Origin: Natrinema sp. SYSU A 869
Lineage (GTDB): Archaea; Halobacteriota; Halobacteria; Halobacteriales; Natrialbaceae
DNA: 64,000 bases
Direction: 5' to 3'
Assembly (NCBI RefSeq): GCF_019879105.1
Contig: NZ_CP082249.1
Location: 2,046,001-2,110,000, forward strand
The notes below the pieces were generated by a model. That model worked only from the letters and a program-made list of their open reading frames with translations, searched no databases and was not told where the DNA came from. The position numbers and the translations under genes are program-made. Below are positions 32,590 to 41,593 of the stretch, in pieces (position 1 is the first letter of the stretch; each line of letters starts with the position of its first letter).

Positions 32590-33004
32590 CTGCTAGGGTG
32601 TGGACACTATCAAACAACAGAACCTGTAGTGAGACCACTAAGTACGAGATGCGAAATAATAGAAAGGAAGCATAGTTTGCCCGATAGCTGCATATAGCTA
32701 CAAACGCTATTCGTCCTGCCAGTGGAAATAGACGAGATAGAATCCAATAGCATAGCTGAACAGAATACTGACGATCTGAACCGGAAATAATCCTGGATCA
32801 GGAGGTGTTATCGCTGCGCCAACCATCCCAAATGGGGCAAATATTAATGCCGAAACGAGCCACCACTTAAGAAGAAGTTTCAGGGACATATGCTAATTTC
32901 CTAGTTCTCTTAATTAACTATTTTCGTTTATACTTATATACACCATATTGAAAGCGTTCAGTACAATATCCTTGTCGACTGATGCTCGAGCGATATTGAG
33001 TCCG
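32590..33004. other. AT-rich patch with one small gene
   Basis: This stretch is clearly richer in A+T than its surroundings (for example around 32630-32700 and 32885-32960), lying between the two HD-hydrolase fragments. It holds the 60-residue membrane protein at 32707-32889 and otherwise nothing I can identify. Confidence 0.65.
32707..32889 (-). CDS. Small AT-rich membrane protein
   Basis: A 60-residue protein, MSLKLLLKWWLVSALIFAPF and a second hydrophobic stretch QIVSILFSYAIGFYLVYFHW, giving two membrane spans with a Pro-rich turn (TPPDPGLFP). Codon use favours A and T at third positions and the protein is not acidic, both unlike neighbouring genes, so the gene was probably acquired or is evolving free of the host composition. 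Family unknown. Confidence 0.5.
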   Translation of the reverse strand: MSLKLLLKWWLVSALIFAPFGMVGAAITPPDPGLFPVQIVSILFSYAIGFYLVYFHWQDE

Positions 33005-33304
33005 CGATGCTCAAGACGAGATCATCGCCAATCCAGACAATTTCGATGCGCTCGGTCCGGTCGGGATCGCTCGCGTGTTCGTCTACGGCGGCGAGATCAG
33101 CGATCCGATCCGCGATCCGCCCGGCTGATCGAGGCGGACGACACCGAGGCCGGCGCGACGCAGTACAACCATTTTCACATGAAGATCCTCGAACTTCCCG
33201 AGCGCATGCAGACGGACGTGGGCCGCGAACTCGCTGCCGATCGCGCGGAATTCGTCCGTGAGTACCTCGAGCAGTTCGACAGGGAGGCCGCTGGTGACGC
33301 ATGA
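33005..33304 (+). pseudogene. C-terminal fragment of a second HD phosphohydrolase, frameshifted
   Basis: Without any start codon, the sequence reads QDEIIANPDNFDALGPVGIA and RVFVYGGEISDPIRDP, then one base is out of register, and the next frame reads LIEADDTEAGATQYNHFHMK to DREAAGDA and TGA 33302-33304. It aligns with the C-terminal part that is missing from the HD fragment at 32127, but the shared segments differ enough that it is a paralogue rather than the detached end of the same gene. Confidence 0.7.
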
Positions 33305-33411
33305 CGGGCTCGAGACCGAACGTCGACCGCATCCCCTCAGAAATAAACAACAAACGCAGAAAGAGTTTTGAAACTCAGTGCCGTATCCGTGAACTGCCGA
33401 GGTGAGAACGA

Positions 33412-33660
33412 ATGTACGAGAAACGAATCGGCCGTCCCGGACGGGATCCATTTGAGACCCTGGTCGACGTTCTCACCGCGGCGAGTCGGTATGATCTCCT
33501 GTTGGGGATCATCCCGCTCGCGTTCGCGGTTGCACTGGTCGCCGCGACCGTACTGGAAGTGTCGGTGGTGCAGACCCTGCTGGGCGCGGCAATCGTCGGC
33601 GGACTCGCAGTCGTCGACGCCTGCTACCTGAATCCACCTGTCGACCGAGGGTCAGTGTAG
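33412..33660 (+). CDS. Small membrane protein
   Basis: An 82-residue protein. A polar N-terminus (MYEKRIGRPGRDPFETLVDV) precedes two hydrophobic helices, LLLGIIPLAFAVALVAATVL and VVQTLLGAAIVGGLAVVDAC. High GC3 and good codon use support it being real. The YDLLLGIIPLAFA pattern recurs in many haloarchaeal two-helix proteins; I do not have a secure family name. It lies upstream of sufU, same strand. Confidence 0.65.
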   Translation: MYEKRIGRPGRDPFETLVDVLTAASRYDLLLGIIPLAFAVALVAATVLEVSVVQTLLGAAIVGGLAVVDACYLNPPVDRGSV

Positions 33661-33883
33661 CACCGCCAGTTCCCAACCGTTTTGCAAACGCGATGGACCG
33701 ACGACCCCGACAGCCACTGCAGCGAGGTTCGGTACCCAGTGAATCGACGGCCGGACTCTTTTCGTCGGACGGACCGAGCGACCACTCGCGGCCGCTCGAG
33801 CGGCCGAACATGCCGAACACGGACGACCGCCTGTTTCGTCCCCGGAACCCTTTTACAACTCACTGGCCTATCCGTATCCAACG

Positions 33884-34303
33884 ATGGGACTGGGCTCCGA
33901 TATGTACCGACAGCAGATTCTCGACCACTACAAGAACCCGCGCAACTACGGGGAACTCGAGGATCCGACGTTCACCCACATCGGCGAGAACCCGATGTGT
34001 GGCGACGAGATTCGCATGGACGTCCAACTCGCCGACGACGAGGAGACGATCGAGCTAGTTGCCTTCCAGGGTGACGGCTGTGCGATCAGTCAGGCCTCCG
34101 CCAGCATGCTCTCGAGCGAACTCGCCGGGACGACGCTCGAGGAACTCGACGAGATGGACCGCGACGACGTGATCGACATGCTCGGCGTCGAAATCTCGCC
34201 GATGCGAGTCAAGTGTGCCGTCCTCGCCGAGAAAGTCGCACAGGACGGCGCGGAGATCTACCAGGGCGAACTCGACGTCGACAAGACGACGACCGAGGAC
34301 TGA
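33884..34303 (+). CDS. sufU: SufU/IscU-type iron-sulfur scaffold protein
   Basis: A 139-residue protein. The three conserved scaffold cysteines are Cys39 (NPMCGDE), Cys66 (GDGCAIS) and Cys111 (VKCAVLAEK), with Asp41 after the first. The insertion between Cys66 and Cys111 (LAGTTLEELDEMDRDDVIDM) is typical of SufU rather than IscU. SufU takes sulfur from SufS (29098-30345), by zinc-dependent transfer in Bacillus. ATG 33884 (MGLGSDMYRQQILDHYKNPR) is the classic start. The acidic tail DVDKTTTED is a halophile feature. Confidence 0.95.
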   Translation: MGLGSDMYRQQILDHYKNPRNYGELEDPTFTHIGENPMCGDEIRMDVQLADDEETIELVAFQGDGCAISQASASMLSSELAGTTLEELDEMDRDDVIDMLGVEISPMRVKCAVLAEKVAQDGAEIYQGELDVDKTTTED

Positions 34304-34508
34304 GCGGTTTTCGGACAGCCGGCCAATCTCGTTTTGCTTTCTCTCTCCCTCTATTGATCCGATAGCGGGCGGCATGACGATACGGAGCGGCGGGATCACG
34401 ATCGGAATTACCGCCGTCTGACGGCTCGGAGGCGACTGAATCCGTATATACCGATACACCGGTCTCTATCGTCATCTATATTTCAAATATTTGAATTATA
34501 AATATACT

Positions 34509-34646
34509 TTAGATGGGTACGTCGACAAGGCGGAGGTTCGGGTCCGCGACCTCCTTGAGTATAGCATGCGGGTCGACGCCCGGACCGCAATCCCGAAACT
34601 CGAGGGCCAGCGCCTCGTCGACGTGGCAGTGGACGCCGAGAACTGA
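34509..34646 (+). pseudogene. Orphan C-terminal gene remnant
   Basis: In frame from about 34509, the sequence reads YVDKAEVRVRDLLEYSMRVD and on to VDVAVDAEN, ending in TGA 34644-34646. Third positions are GC-rich and the peptide is acidic, as in real genes, but there is no start codon and upstream DNA is AT-rich noncoding. Its stop overlaps the ATG of the PHP gene by one base (TGATG), the usual operon geometry, so it was probably the end of a gene once cotranscribed with it. Confidence 0.5.
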
Positions 34647-35494
34647 TGCCCGAGCGTCGTACCGCGCGGCAACAGAGGCAGGACGACGGCGACGAGCCGA
34701 CGACGCGGGAGTCGTCGGCGTGGTACGATTGTCACGCGCATACGCGATTCTCCGACGGGTCGGCGATGGAGTCGATGATCGACGCCGCCGTCGCGGCCGG
34801 CTGCGACGGGATCGGGCTCGCCGACCACTGTCTCCTCGCCGGCGACGCGCACGGTCGCCGCGACCGGTTCGATCTGGTCGAAACCTACGAGCAGCGACGC
34901 GAACGGATCGACGGCCTGCGCGAGGGGTACGAGATCGACGTATTCGATGCCGTCGAGTTCAACTACGTTCCCGGAACCGAATCACAAATCGACTCCTTCC
35001 TCTCGGACGCGGCCTTCGAGTACGCGATCGGGAGCGTCCACTTCGTCGACGGCTGTGATATCACGTCGGCGGCCACTGTCGCGACCCGCTCCCGCGATGA
35101 GCGACGGGCCACCGTCGACGCCTACTACGACGCGGTCGTTCAGTTGATCGAATCGGAGCTGTTCGACGTCGTCGGCCATGTCGATCTCCCGGAGCGCCTC
35201 GAGCCGCTTCGCGGTCTCACGACGGACGCCCACTACCGAGCCGTCGCGGACGCGCTTGCGACCTCGTCGACCGTGCCGGAACTCAACGCCGGTCGAGCGC
35301 GTCGCGGACTGGGGCGGCTGCATCCGAACCCCGACGCCCTCGAGCTATTCACCGATCGGGACATCGCGTTCGTGCTGGGAACGGACGGCCATACGCCTCG
35401 AGAGGTCCGCGATCGGGTCGAGGTGTTGCGGGCGTTCGTCCGCGACCGACCGAGCCTCGACCTCGCGTTGCCGCCGATTGGCTCGCGTTCGTAA
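34646..35494 (+). CDS. PHP-domain phosphoesterase, histidinol-phosphatase-like
   Basis: A 282-residue PHP-fold enzyme. Metal-binding motifs in order: YDCHAHTRFSDGS (residues 27-39), LADHCLLAG, DAVEFNY, GSVHFVDG, VGHVDLPER and LGTDGHTPREV. These fit the HisK-type histidinol-phosphate phosphatase family, but the same fold covers other small phosphatases, so histidine synthesis is a guess. The first 25 residues are a polar extension (ARQQRQDDGDEPTTRESSAW). The start at ATG 34646 abuts a remnant gene; ATG 34766 is too short. Confidence 0.85.
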   Translation: MPERRTARQQRQDDGDEPTTRESSAWYDCHAHTRFSDGSAMESMIDAAVAAGCDGIGLADHCLLAGDAHGRRDRFDLVETYEQRRERIDGLREGYEIDVFDAVEFNYVPGTESQIDSFLSDAAFEYAIGSVHFVDGCDITSAATVATRSRDERRATVDAYYDAVVQLIESELFDVVGHVDLPERLEPLRGLTTDAHYRAVADALATSSTVPELNAGRARRGLGRLHPNPDALELFTDRDIAFVLGTDGHTPREVRDRVEVLRAFVRDRPSLDLALPPIGSRS

Positions 35495-35561
35495 CGGGCG
35501 GTCGACGACCCGGAACCCGACCGTCGCGTCCGGCGACCCAACTGCTGCGTGCGGCGTCAGG

Positions 35562-37502
35562 TCACTGCTCCGGCTCGACCTCGGAGAGGGGATTCGAAAC
35601 GGTGCCGTGCTCGATCGCATGGGGCCGCTCGGGGCGGTCGCCATAGCCGATATCGATCATCCGGTTGCGGTTCAGGGTCAGCTTCGGGAACGTTGGCTCG
35701 AGCAGGTCGAACAGTTCGAACCGCTCCTCGAGCTCGGGGAACCGATCGTGGTAGTCCTTGATTGCGGTCCGGACCTGTCCCCAGAACTCGTCCTCCGAGT
35801 AGTCATGATGCCGAGCTAGCAGGTCCGCGAGATAGCGGTAGACGCCGACGAACAGCCCGTAGACGACGAACAGGCGCAGTTCTTCCGGCGGCACGGAGAG
35901 GAGGACATCCTCGAGCTCCTCGGGAAGCCCCTGGAGCTCCTCGAGCGGTGCCTCGGCGACGTTGACGTCGTCGACGAAGTCCTTGACGGCGAGCCGGGAC
36001 GGCCGATCGTCCTCGAGGACGAGGATCGTGTTCTCGCCGTGGGGCGAGAACGCGGTCCCATACCGGTAGAGGTAGTGCAGCAGCGGCGGGAGCATCGTTT
36101 CGAACAGCTCGTCCAGCCAGGCCGACAGCGACAGGTCGGAGCGCTCGACCAGTTTCGAGATCACCGGTTCGCCGTCCTCAACGTGCAGCAGCGATGAGAG
36201 GGTCATCGCCCGCTCGCCGTCGTCGATGAGGTCCGTGACGCTCTCGCGCCAGACACAGCCCAGTAATTCGTTGTACTGGTAGGCCGGGGCCTCGAGCGAG
36301 TCGAACGTCGGGTGATCGAAGTTTACGCCCGCGATTTCGCCGGGCAGGACGACCTCGCACTCGTCGCGCAGGAACGGGTCCGAGTCCCGAACGTCTTTCA
36401 CGTATTCGGTGACGAGCGGCGCGGCTTCGGTGCGTTCGCCGGGAAGGCCGCGCCAGACGAGCGTGTTGATGATCTGCATCGGGAGCTTCACGTTGTGCTT
36501 CGTCGGCTCGTCGGCGTTAACGAACGTCCGGACCGACTGCATCGGCAGGTACTCGTCCGGACCCGCCCCCAGCGGTACGATGTCGTCCGTCGCGAGCTGT
36601 TTGCCGAACAGGGGAACGATGGCGTTCTCCCACTGCCAGTCGTGGACCGGCACGAAGAGGTAGTTGTCAGGCTCGAGCCCGCGACCCTCGAGTTCCGCGC
36701 GGAACTCCGCGTAGTAGTCCCCGAGTTCCGACTCGAGCAGCGCCTCGTGCTCGAGGCCCGCGACGCTCACGAACTCGGCTGCCTCGCGGGAGACGGCACA
36801 CCACGAGAGTCGGATCTGCTCGGCGCGTTCGGGCGCGTAGTCGCGGTAGTCATCGTACCCCCAGCCGACCCGGCCCTTGTTGAACGTGAGCCACGGGTGG
36901 CCGGTCATCTCGCCCTCAATCTCGGCGTAGGACATGTCGAGAACCGATGTCTCAGTACCGGTGGTGCCGACGTCGCCGGTGATATCGCTGGCCTCGTCGG
37001 CATCGCCACCATCGGCACCGTCGGCGTCGATGTGAGCATCCGCGAGAAGCGTGTTCGTGTACTCGCGGACGAGATGACTGGCCGTGATCGAGTCCATCTC
37101 CACTGTCGGCTCGAGATCGACGACGAACTGGAGGGGGTCGTCGGCAGACTCGAATCCATCGCCGGCATCGCGTTCGATCGAGTCGACGCGAACGCCGATG
37201 CTGTCCCAGGACCGCTCGACGGCGTCGAAGCGATATCTGGTCCCCTCGAGATCGATTTCGTAGGTAGTCCACCCGTCGTCCTGCCCGTCGCCAGACGGGG
37301 CGTCATCGTCCGGCCCATCGTCGGATGGGTCGTCATCGACCGGCTCCGGCTCGAGGATATCCTCGTAGGTGAACTCCCGGAGGATCTTCGCGAGGAGTTC
37401 CCGCCCAGCATCGTTCCAGCGGTCTTCGGTCAGCACGTTGTCCAGCGTCGCTATTCCGTCGAGTCCGTACTCCTGATCGGTATCACGTCGTGTGTTTTGC
37501 AT
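35562..37502 (-). CDS. iucC: IucC-type NIS siderophore synthetase (last gene of siderophore operon)
   Basis: A 646-residue IucA/IucC family synthetase. Family motifs: GHPWLTFNKGRVGW (phosphate binding), PVHDWQWE, KLPMQIINTLVWRG, SPHGENTILV and KDFVDDVNVAE near the active site. It uses ATP to join a hydroxamate-bearing amine to a citryl carboxylate, closing the siderophore. Residues about 50-75 are a Asp/Gly-rich insert (DDDPSDDGPDDDAPSGDGQD). It starts 3 bp after the monooxygenase gene and corresponds to RhbF of the rhizobactin 1021 cluster. The C-terminal FhuF-like ferric-reductase domain found in some relatives is absent. Confidence 0.92.
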   Translation of the reverse strand: MQNTRRDTDQEYGLDGIATLDNVLTEDRWNDAGRELLAKILREFTYEDILEPEPVDDDPSDDGPDDDAPSGDGQDDGWTTYEIDLEGTRYRFDAVERSWDSIGVRVDSIERDAGDGFESADDPLQFVVDLEPTVEMDSITASHLVREYTNTLLADAHIDADGADGGDADEASDITGDVGTTGTETSVLDMSYAEIEGEMTGHPWLTFNKGRVGWGYDDYRDYAPERAEQIRLSWCAVSREAAEFVSVAGLEHEALLESELGDYYAEFRAELEGRGLEPDNYLFVPVHDWQWENAIVPLFGKQLATDDIVPLGAGPDEYLPMQSVRTFVNADEPTKHNVKLPMQIINTLVWRGLPGERTEAAPLVTEYVKDVRDSDPFLRDECEVVLPGEIAGVNFDHPTFDSLEAPAYQYNELLGCVWRESVTDLIDDGERAMTLSSLLHVEDGEPVISKLVERSDLSLSAWLDELFETMLPPLLHYLYRYGTAFSPHGENTILVLEDDRPSRLAVKDFVDDVNVAEAPLEELQGLPEELEDVLLSVPPEELRLFVVYGLFVGVYRYLADLLARHHDYSEDEFWGQVRTAIKDYHDRFPELEERFELFDLLEPTFPKLTLNRNRMIDIGYGDRPERPHAIEHGTVSNPLSEVEPEQ

Positions 37503-37505
37503 GAA

Positions 37506-39007
37506 TTACTCCGTGTTGAGCGACAGCGATTGCGGCGCATCGGTGTGCACCGGCGCGTGGTCGGCGAACTGTTCGACGTCGAAATTCTGGAAGACGGTGT
37601 CCCCGTCGATCGGGTACACCTCGCGGCCGGCAAGCTGATCGATGATGACCGCGTTCCGGTAACAGCCCAGTCCGAGATCCGGTGTGCCGACGCCGTGCGT
37701 GTGCATCTCGGCGTTTTGGACGAACACGCGGCCGCTAGGGTCGTCCGCACCACCGAGATCCCCCTCGAGGCGGTACTCCTCGCTCACGCGGAACCGGCCC
37801 TGGTCACCGAACGCAATCCGGTCCGCGATCGGCTCGAGGAACGTCGGCATCGGACGCTGATAGCCCGTGCCGAAGATCACAGCGTCGGTCTCGAGGGCGA
37901 ACGCCGCCGCCTGTTGGCGCTGTTCGCACTCGAGCCAGTAGCTATCCGCGAGGCGCTCGATGTCGCGGACTTCGGTCGTCGCGAGCATGCCGAAGTCAGG
38001 CTCGCGGTCGCCGATCGAGCGCTCGTAGAGCGTGTCGTAGAGCCGCTCGCTGGTCTCGGGATCGATTCCCTTGTACAGCAGGTCCTGATCGGCCAGCAGG
38101 TCGTCCTTTCGCGACTGTGGCAGGTCGTAGAAGTACTGCGTGTACTCGGGCGTGAAGTGCTGGAGCCCGAGTTTCGAGTACTCCATCGGGAAGAACCCGT
38201 CCGAGCGGGTGAGCCAATCGAGCCGGTACTCGTGATTCGGTTGGCGCTCGAGCAGATCCAGCACGACCTCGGCGGCGCTCTGCCCGGAGCCGACGACGGT
38301 GATCGCGTCGGTCTCGAGGACGTCCGTGCGGCGCTCGAGGTAGTCAGCGGTGTGAAACAAGGGATCGTCCCCGTCGGCGTGGTCACGGGCAAACGTCGGC
38401 AGCGCCGGCCGGGAACCGACACCCATGACGAGGTCGTCGGCCCGGTAGCGGTAGCGCTGGCCCGTCTCGGGGACGACGGCCTCGACGACGAAGGTTCCGC
38501 CATCATCGGGTTTCGGTCCGCTCGACGTCGGTTCCGATTCGCTCGAGTCGCCGTCCGCGGCCTCGTACGCGACGCTCGTCACTTCCCGCTCGAACCGAGT
38601 CGTCGGCACGCGCTCGGCGACCCAGCGCAGGTACGCGTCGTACTCGCGGCGGGGAATCTGGAACGTCTCATAGAAGTAAAACTCGTAGATGCGGTCCTGT
38701 TCGCGGACGTAGTTGAGGAAGCTGTAGGGGCTGGTTGGATCGGCCATCGTCACCAGATCCGCGAGGAACGGCACCTCGAGGGTGGCCCCCTCGATCAGCA
38801 TCCCTCGTGCCAGGCGAATTCGGGCTCGCGCTCGAGGAAGATCGCATCGAGCTCGAGGTCGGAGTCCGCGCCGTCGAGCAGCGCCGCGAGCCCGAGGTTG
38901 AACGGCCCGAGGCCGACGCCGAGCACGTCGTAGTGACCGCGGTCGATGACGGGGTCGGCGTCGTCGCTGTCATCGACGACAGCGACGGGGTCACCCCCCT
39001 CAGTCAT
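37506..39007 (-). pseudogene. iucD: Siderophore amine N-monooxygenase gene, one-base frameshift near its start
   Basis: The product resembles IucD/RhbE flavin N-hydroxylases. It begins at ATG 39007 with [20 protein letters not shown] (FAD site GxGPFNL) and reads to EFAWHEGC and TGA 38795-38797. The rest, from [20 protein letters not shown] (start 38801) to the TAA at 37506, carries SYSFLNYVREQ, the NADPH motif VVGSGQSAAEVVLDLL and the C-terminal ATGY-type IFGTGYQRPMP. In relatives HEG and MLIEG are continuous, so a G seems missing from GAGGG at about 38801-38805. If real, the pathway lacks its hydroxylase unless two chains assemble; a sequencing error is at least as likely. It would hydroxylate diaminopropane. 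Confidence 0.88.
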
Positions 39008-39665
39008 CGTCGGTCACCTCAGGCGGTCGCGCGTCCGCTTCGTCGGCGGTCGGCGGCCAGATCTCGCGTTCGAACCGCTCGCGCGTACAGACGGTAAGGG
39101 CCGCGGTCTTTTCTTCTTCCGGGAAATCGAATTCACGATGAGACTCGAGGCCACACCGTTCCATGGTCGCGAGAGCCGCCTCGTTGCGGGCGTCAGGTTC
39201 GGCGACGACTCGGTCGGTCTCGGGATGGCTGAACTGGAACGCGAGCATCGCGCGGAGCAGGGGGACCGCGTACCCTTCGCCGAGGTACTCCTCGGGACCG
39301 ATCAGGAGGTGAATCCCCTGATCGGCCGGCTCGGCGTCGTAGTACACCGCCAGATCGTCCTCGGCGGCCCAGTAGCGCTCCCAGTAACTCATCGGAACGT
39401 GGTCCAGACAGCCGACGTACAGCGTCTGGTGGTCGTCCGCGAGCTTCTCCCGGAGCGTCTCCCGGAACTCGGGCAGCGGCTCGTCGAGGTCCCAGTAGGG
39501 CGTGACGTGGTCCGACCCCAGCCACGCGTGCAGGCGGCCGAGGTCGTGCTCGAGCGAGACCGGCCGGAAGCCAACGTGCCGGTCGATCGTCTCGTCGTAG
39601 TACTCGAAGTCGTAGTCCGAGATGACCGTCGCGTGGGGGCCCCGATTCGAGTCTTGTGCCGTCAT
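39000..39665 (-). CDS. iucB: Siderophore N-acyltransferase (IucB/RhbD family, GNAT fold)
   Basis: A 221-residue protein with the IucB-type fold: [20 protein letters not shown] near the N-terminus, the [18 protein letters not shown] central segment, [20 protein letters not shown] (acyl-CoA loop) and a C-terminal [18 protein letters not shown]. It acetylates (or longer-acylates) the N-hydroxylated amine to make the hydroxamate. It overlaps the IucA gene by 4 bp and the monooxygenase by 8 bp. It is RhbD in position. Confidence 0.9.
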   Translation of the reverse strand: MTAQDSNRGPHATVISDYDFEYYDETIDRHVGFRPVSLEHDLGRLHAWLGSDHVTPYWDLDEPLPEFRETLREKLADDHQTLYVGCLDHVPMSYWERYWAAEDDLAVYYDAEPADQGIHLLIGPEEYLGEGYAVPLLRAMLAFQFSHPETDRVVAEPDARNEAALATMERCGLESHREFDFPEEEKTAALTVCTRERFEREIWPPTADEADARPPEVTDDD

Positions 39666-41593
39666 CGGTTCGCCTCCGGCTCCGCCGCTTCCGGCGCGTC
39701 AGTCGAGTCCGCGGAATCGTCCGCTGCCGGTCGATCGACCAGCGGGTTCCGCACGTCGGCATAGACCGACTGCTCGTCGAGCGATGGCGCGTCGAGTTCG
39801 TCCAGTCCGCGGAAGCGAGTCAGCAGATTCGCCTTGCAGGGCACGGTATCCGACTCGAGCAGCGGGTCCAGAATCGACGTGCCGGGCCGGTCGAACTCCT
39901 GGAGCGACTCGAGTTCCTCGCGGAGGACGTCGAGCAGCCGACCTTCCGCAATGAGCCCCGCGGTCCCGAAGGCGTTGATCACGCCGAGGGCGTTGTTGAG
40001 CAGGACGTAGTAGCGGATCCGCTCATCGGCGACCGCGTCGGAACAGATCGAGTCTGCCCGCTCGCCGATGCCGGGACAGACGGCCTCGATCCGGTCGTAG
40101 GCGTCCTCAGGGAAGTAGTAGCCCTGATTGTCTCGATAGCGGAACTCGTCGGGGTAGCCCGCTTCGTCCAGTGTGAGGACGCTGTTCTGTTGGTGGGCTT
40201 CGAGGCCGATCCCCCGCTCGAGGTAGAGCCACAGCAACGGCCGGACCGAGATCGAGAGATAACGGCGGAACCACTCCTCGCTGACGGCGGCGGTGTCACG
40301 ACCCTCGCGCTCGGCGATCGAGGCGACGATGCGGCCGAGACGAGAGATCTCGTCCCCGATCGCGTCCTGACAGAGCGCGACGACGGGCGTCGCCCGCCGA
40401 GCGTCCTCGCCCCGGAATGGATTCTCCCGGAGGACGACCTCGAAGCCGGACTCGTCGCCGTCGGCATCCAGCGCGTCCGGATCGATCGTCAGGTAGGCCG
40501 GATCCCGAACCACGTCGAAGTCGGGGTATCGGTCACGCAGGTCGTCGCCGAGTTCGGTCGCCAGCAGGTCCGAAACCGCGACGCCGCGCTCGAGTTCCGG
40601 CCGCTTGTTCGTCCGCAGCGAGTTCGTGATCTCGACCGCGAGCGATCCCTTGACCATGAACGGGGAATCCGGCGCGTACAGCGTCCGCACGGACGTCGTC
40701 GGATAGAACTCGCGACCCAGTGGACCGAGCGACTCGAGTTTCCCCGCAGCGACGAGGTCCTGGACATCGGATCGCTCGAGCAGACGGTCGGCCTGCCACG
40801 GGTGAACCGGCAGAAGAACGTCGTTGTCGGTGAGGGAACCCTCGAGGACCGACTCGTCGACGGCCGGATCCTCCTGGAGGGCCTCACGGACCCACGCGGC
40901 AGCGGAGTCGTCGCGCGCGGACTCGCTCTCGACGATGTCGGCGTCCGCGCGAACGTAGTGGAGTCGGAACGAGCCCTCGAGTTCCGGGGCATAGCGCTCT
41001 GCGTCGCGCTCCATTCCCCGGCGGCTCTTCGGCGTCGGATGGCGGAGGTGGCCGAAGACGAGCGATTGTTCGGCCTCGCGGAAGGTAAAGTCCGTTCCGT
41101 ACAGGGTCTCGCCGTCGCCAGCGCGGGCGTCGACGTATCGCTCGACGTTCCGGCAGGAACGGACGACCCGCTCGAGGAGGTCATCGCGGTTCGGGTCCGC
41201 GCCGCGTGCGAGCTCGAGTTCCTTCGTCACGAGCGTCGCGAGCGTCGCGTAGTCCAGTTCGATCGGATCGCTGTCGCCGCCGGTTCCGTCGGCCCCGCTG
41301 GCTCTGGCACGGTAGTAGGCGGGTAGATCGAATCGGTGGCGACCCGTCGGGGACCGATACTCGACGGGAACGAAGCAGTCGATCCCCTGGTTCGCCAGCG
41401 GGAACTGCAGGACCAGCCCGCTCGCCGATGAGCGGTCGATCGGCACGTCCGCAGCGGCGACGAACTCGCCGGCACCAGTCTCGTGGCAGTAGCAGTTCAG
41501 GAAGCTGTGCACTGTCGCATCGCGTGCGACTCGCGTCGCATCGACGCGTTGTTCGTCAGTCGGCGTCGTCCGTGTCGGTGGTCGTGGAGTCAT
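39662..41593 (-). CDS. iucA: IucA-type NIS siderophore synthetase
   Basis: A 643-residue synthetase. Motifs include FGHLRHPTPKSRRGM (the GHxxHPxxKxR ATP site), LLPVHPWQADRLL, VKGSLAVEITNSLRTNKRPE, EAHQQNSVLTLDEAGYPDEF and YRDNQGYYFPED. It condenses the first hydroxamate amine with citrate. Start at ATG 41593 (MTPRPPTRTT), overlapping the decarboxylase stop by 4 bp (ATGA); the frame opens nine codons earlier. Its paralogue iucC (35562) completes the second condensation. It is RhbC in position. Confidence 0.93.
   Translation of the reverse strand: MTPRPPTRTTPTDEQRVDATRVARDATVHSFLNCYCHETGAGEFVAAADVPIDRSSASGLVLQFPLANQGIDCFVPVEYRSPTGRHRFDLPAYYRARASGADGTGGDSDPIELDYATLATLVTKELELARGADPNRDDLLERVVRSCRNVERYVDARAGDGETLYGTDFTFREAEQSLVFGHLRHPTPKSRRGMERDAERYAPELEGSFRLHYVRADADIVESESARDDSAAAWVREALQEDPAVDESVLEGSLTDNDVLLPVHPWQADRLLERSDVQDLVAAGKLESLGPLGREFYPTTSVRTLYAPDSPFMVKGSLAVEITNSLRTNKRPELERGVAVSDLLATELGDDLRDRYPDFDVVRDPAYLTIDPDALDADGDESGFEVVLRENPFRGEDARRATPVVALCQDAIGDEISRLGRIVASIAEREGRDTAAVSEEWFRRYLSISVRPLLWLYLERGIGLEAHQQNSVLTLDEAGYPDEFRYRDNQGYYFPEDAYDRIEAVCPGIGERADSICSDAVADERIRYYVLLNNALGVINAFGTAGLIAEGRLLDVLREELESLQEFDRPGTSILDPLLESDTVPCKANLLTRFRGLDELDAPSLDEQSVYADVRNPLVDRPAADDSADSTDAPEAAEPEANR

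Noticed and set aside
36312-38933. Very long open frame (873 codons) on the plus strand
   Set aside because: It is antisense to the siderophore genes iucC and iucD, whose products have clear family motifs. Long antisense frames are expected in high-GC genomes because stop codons are rare; the predicted peptide resembles nothing and is Val/Arg-rich.
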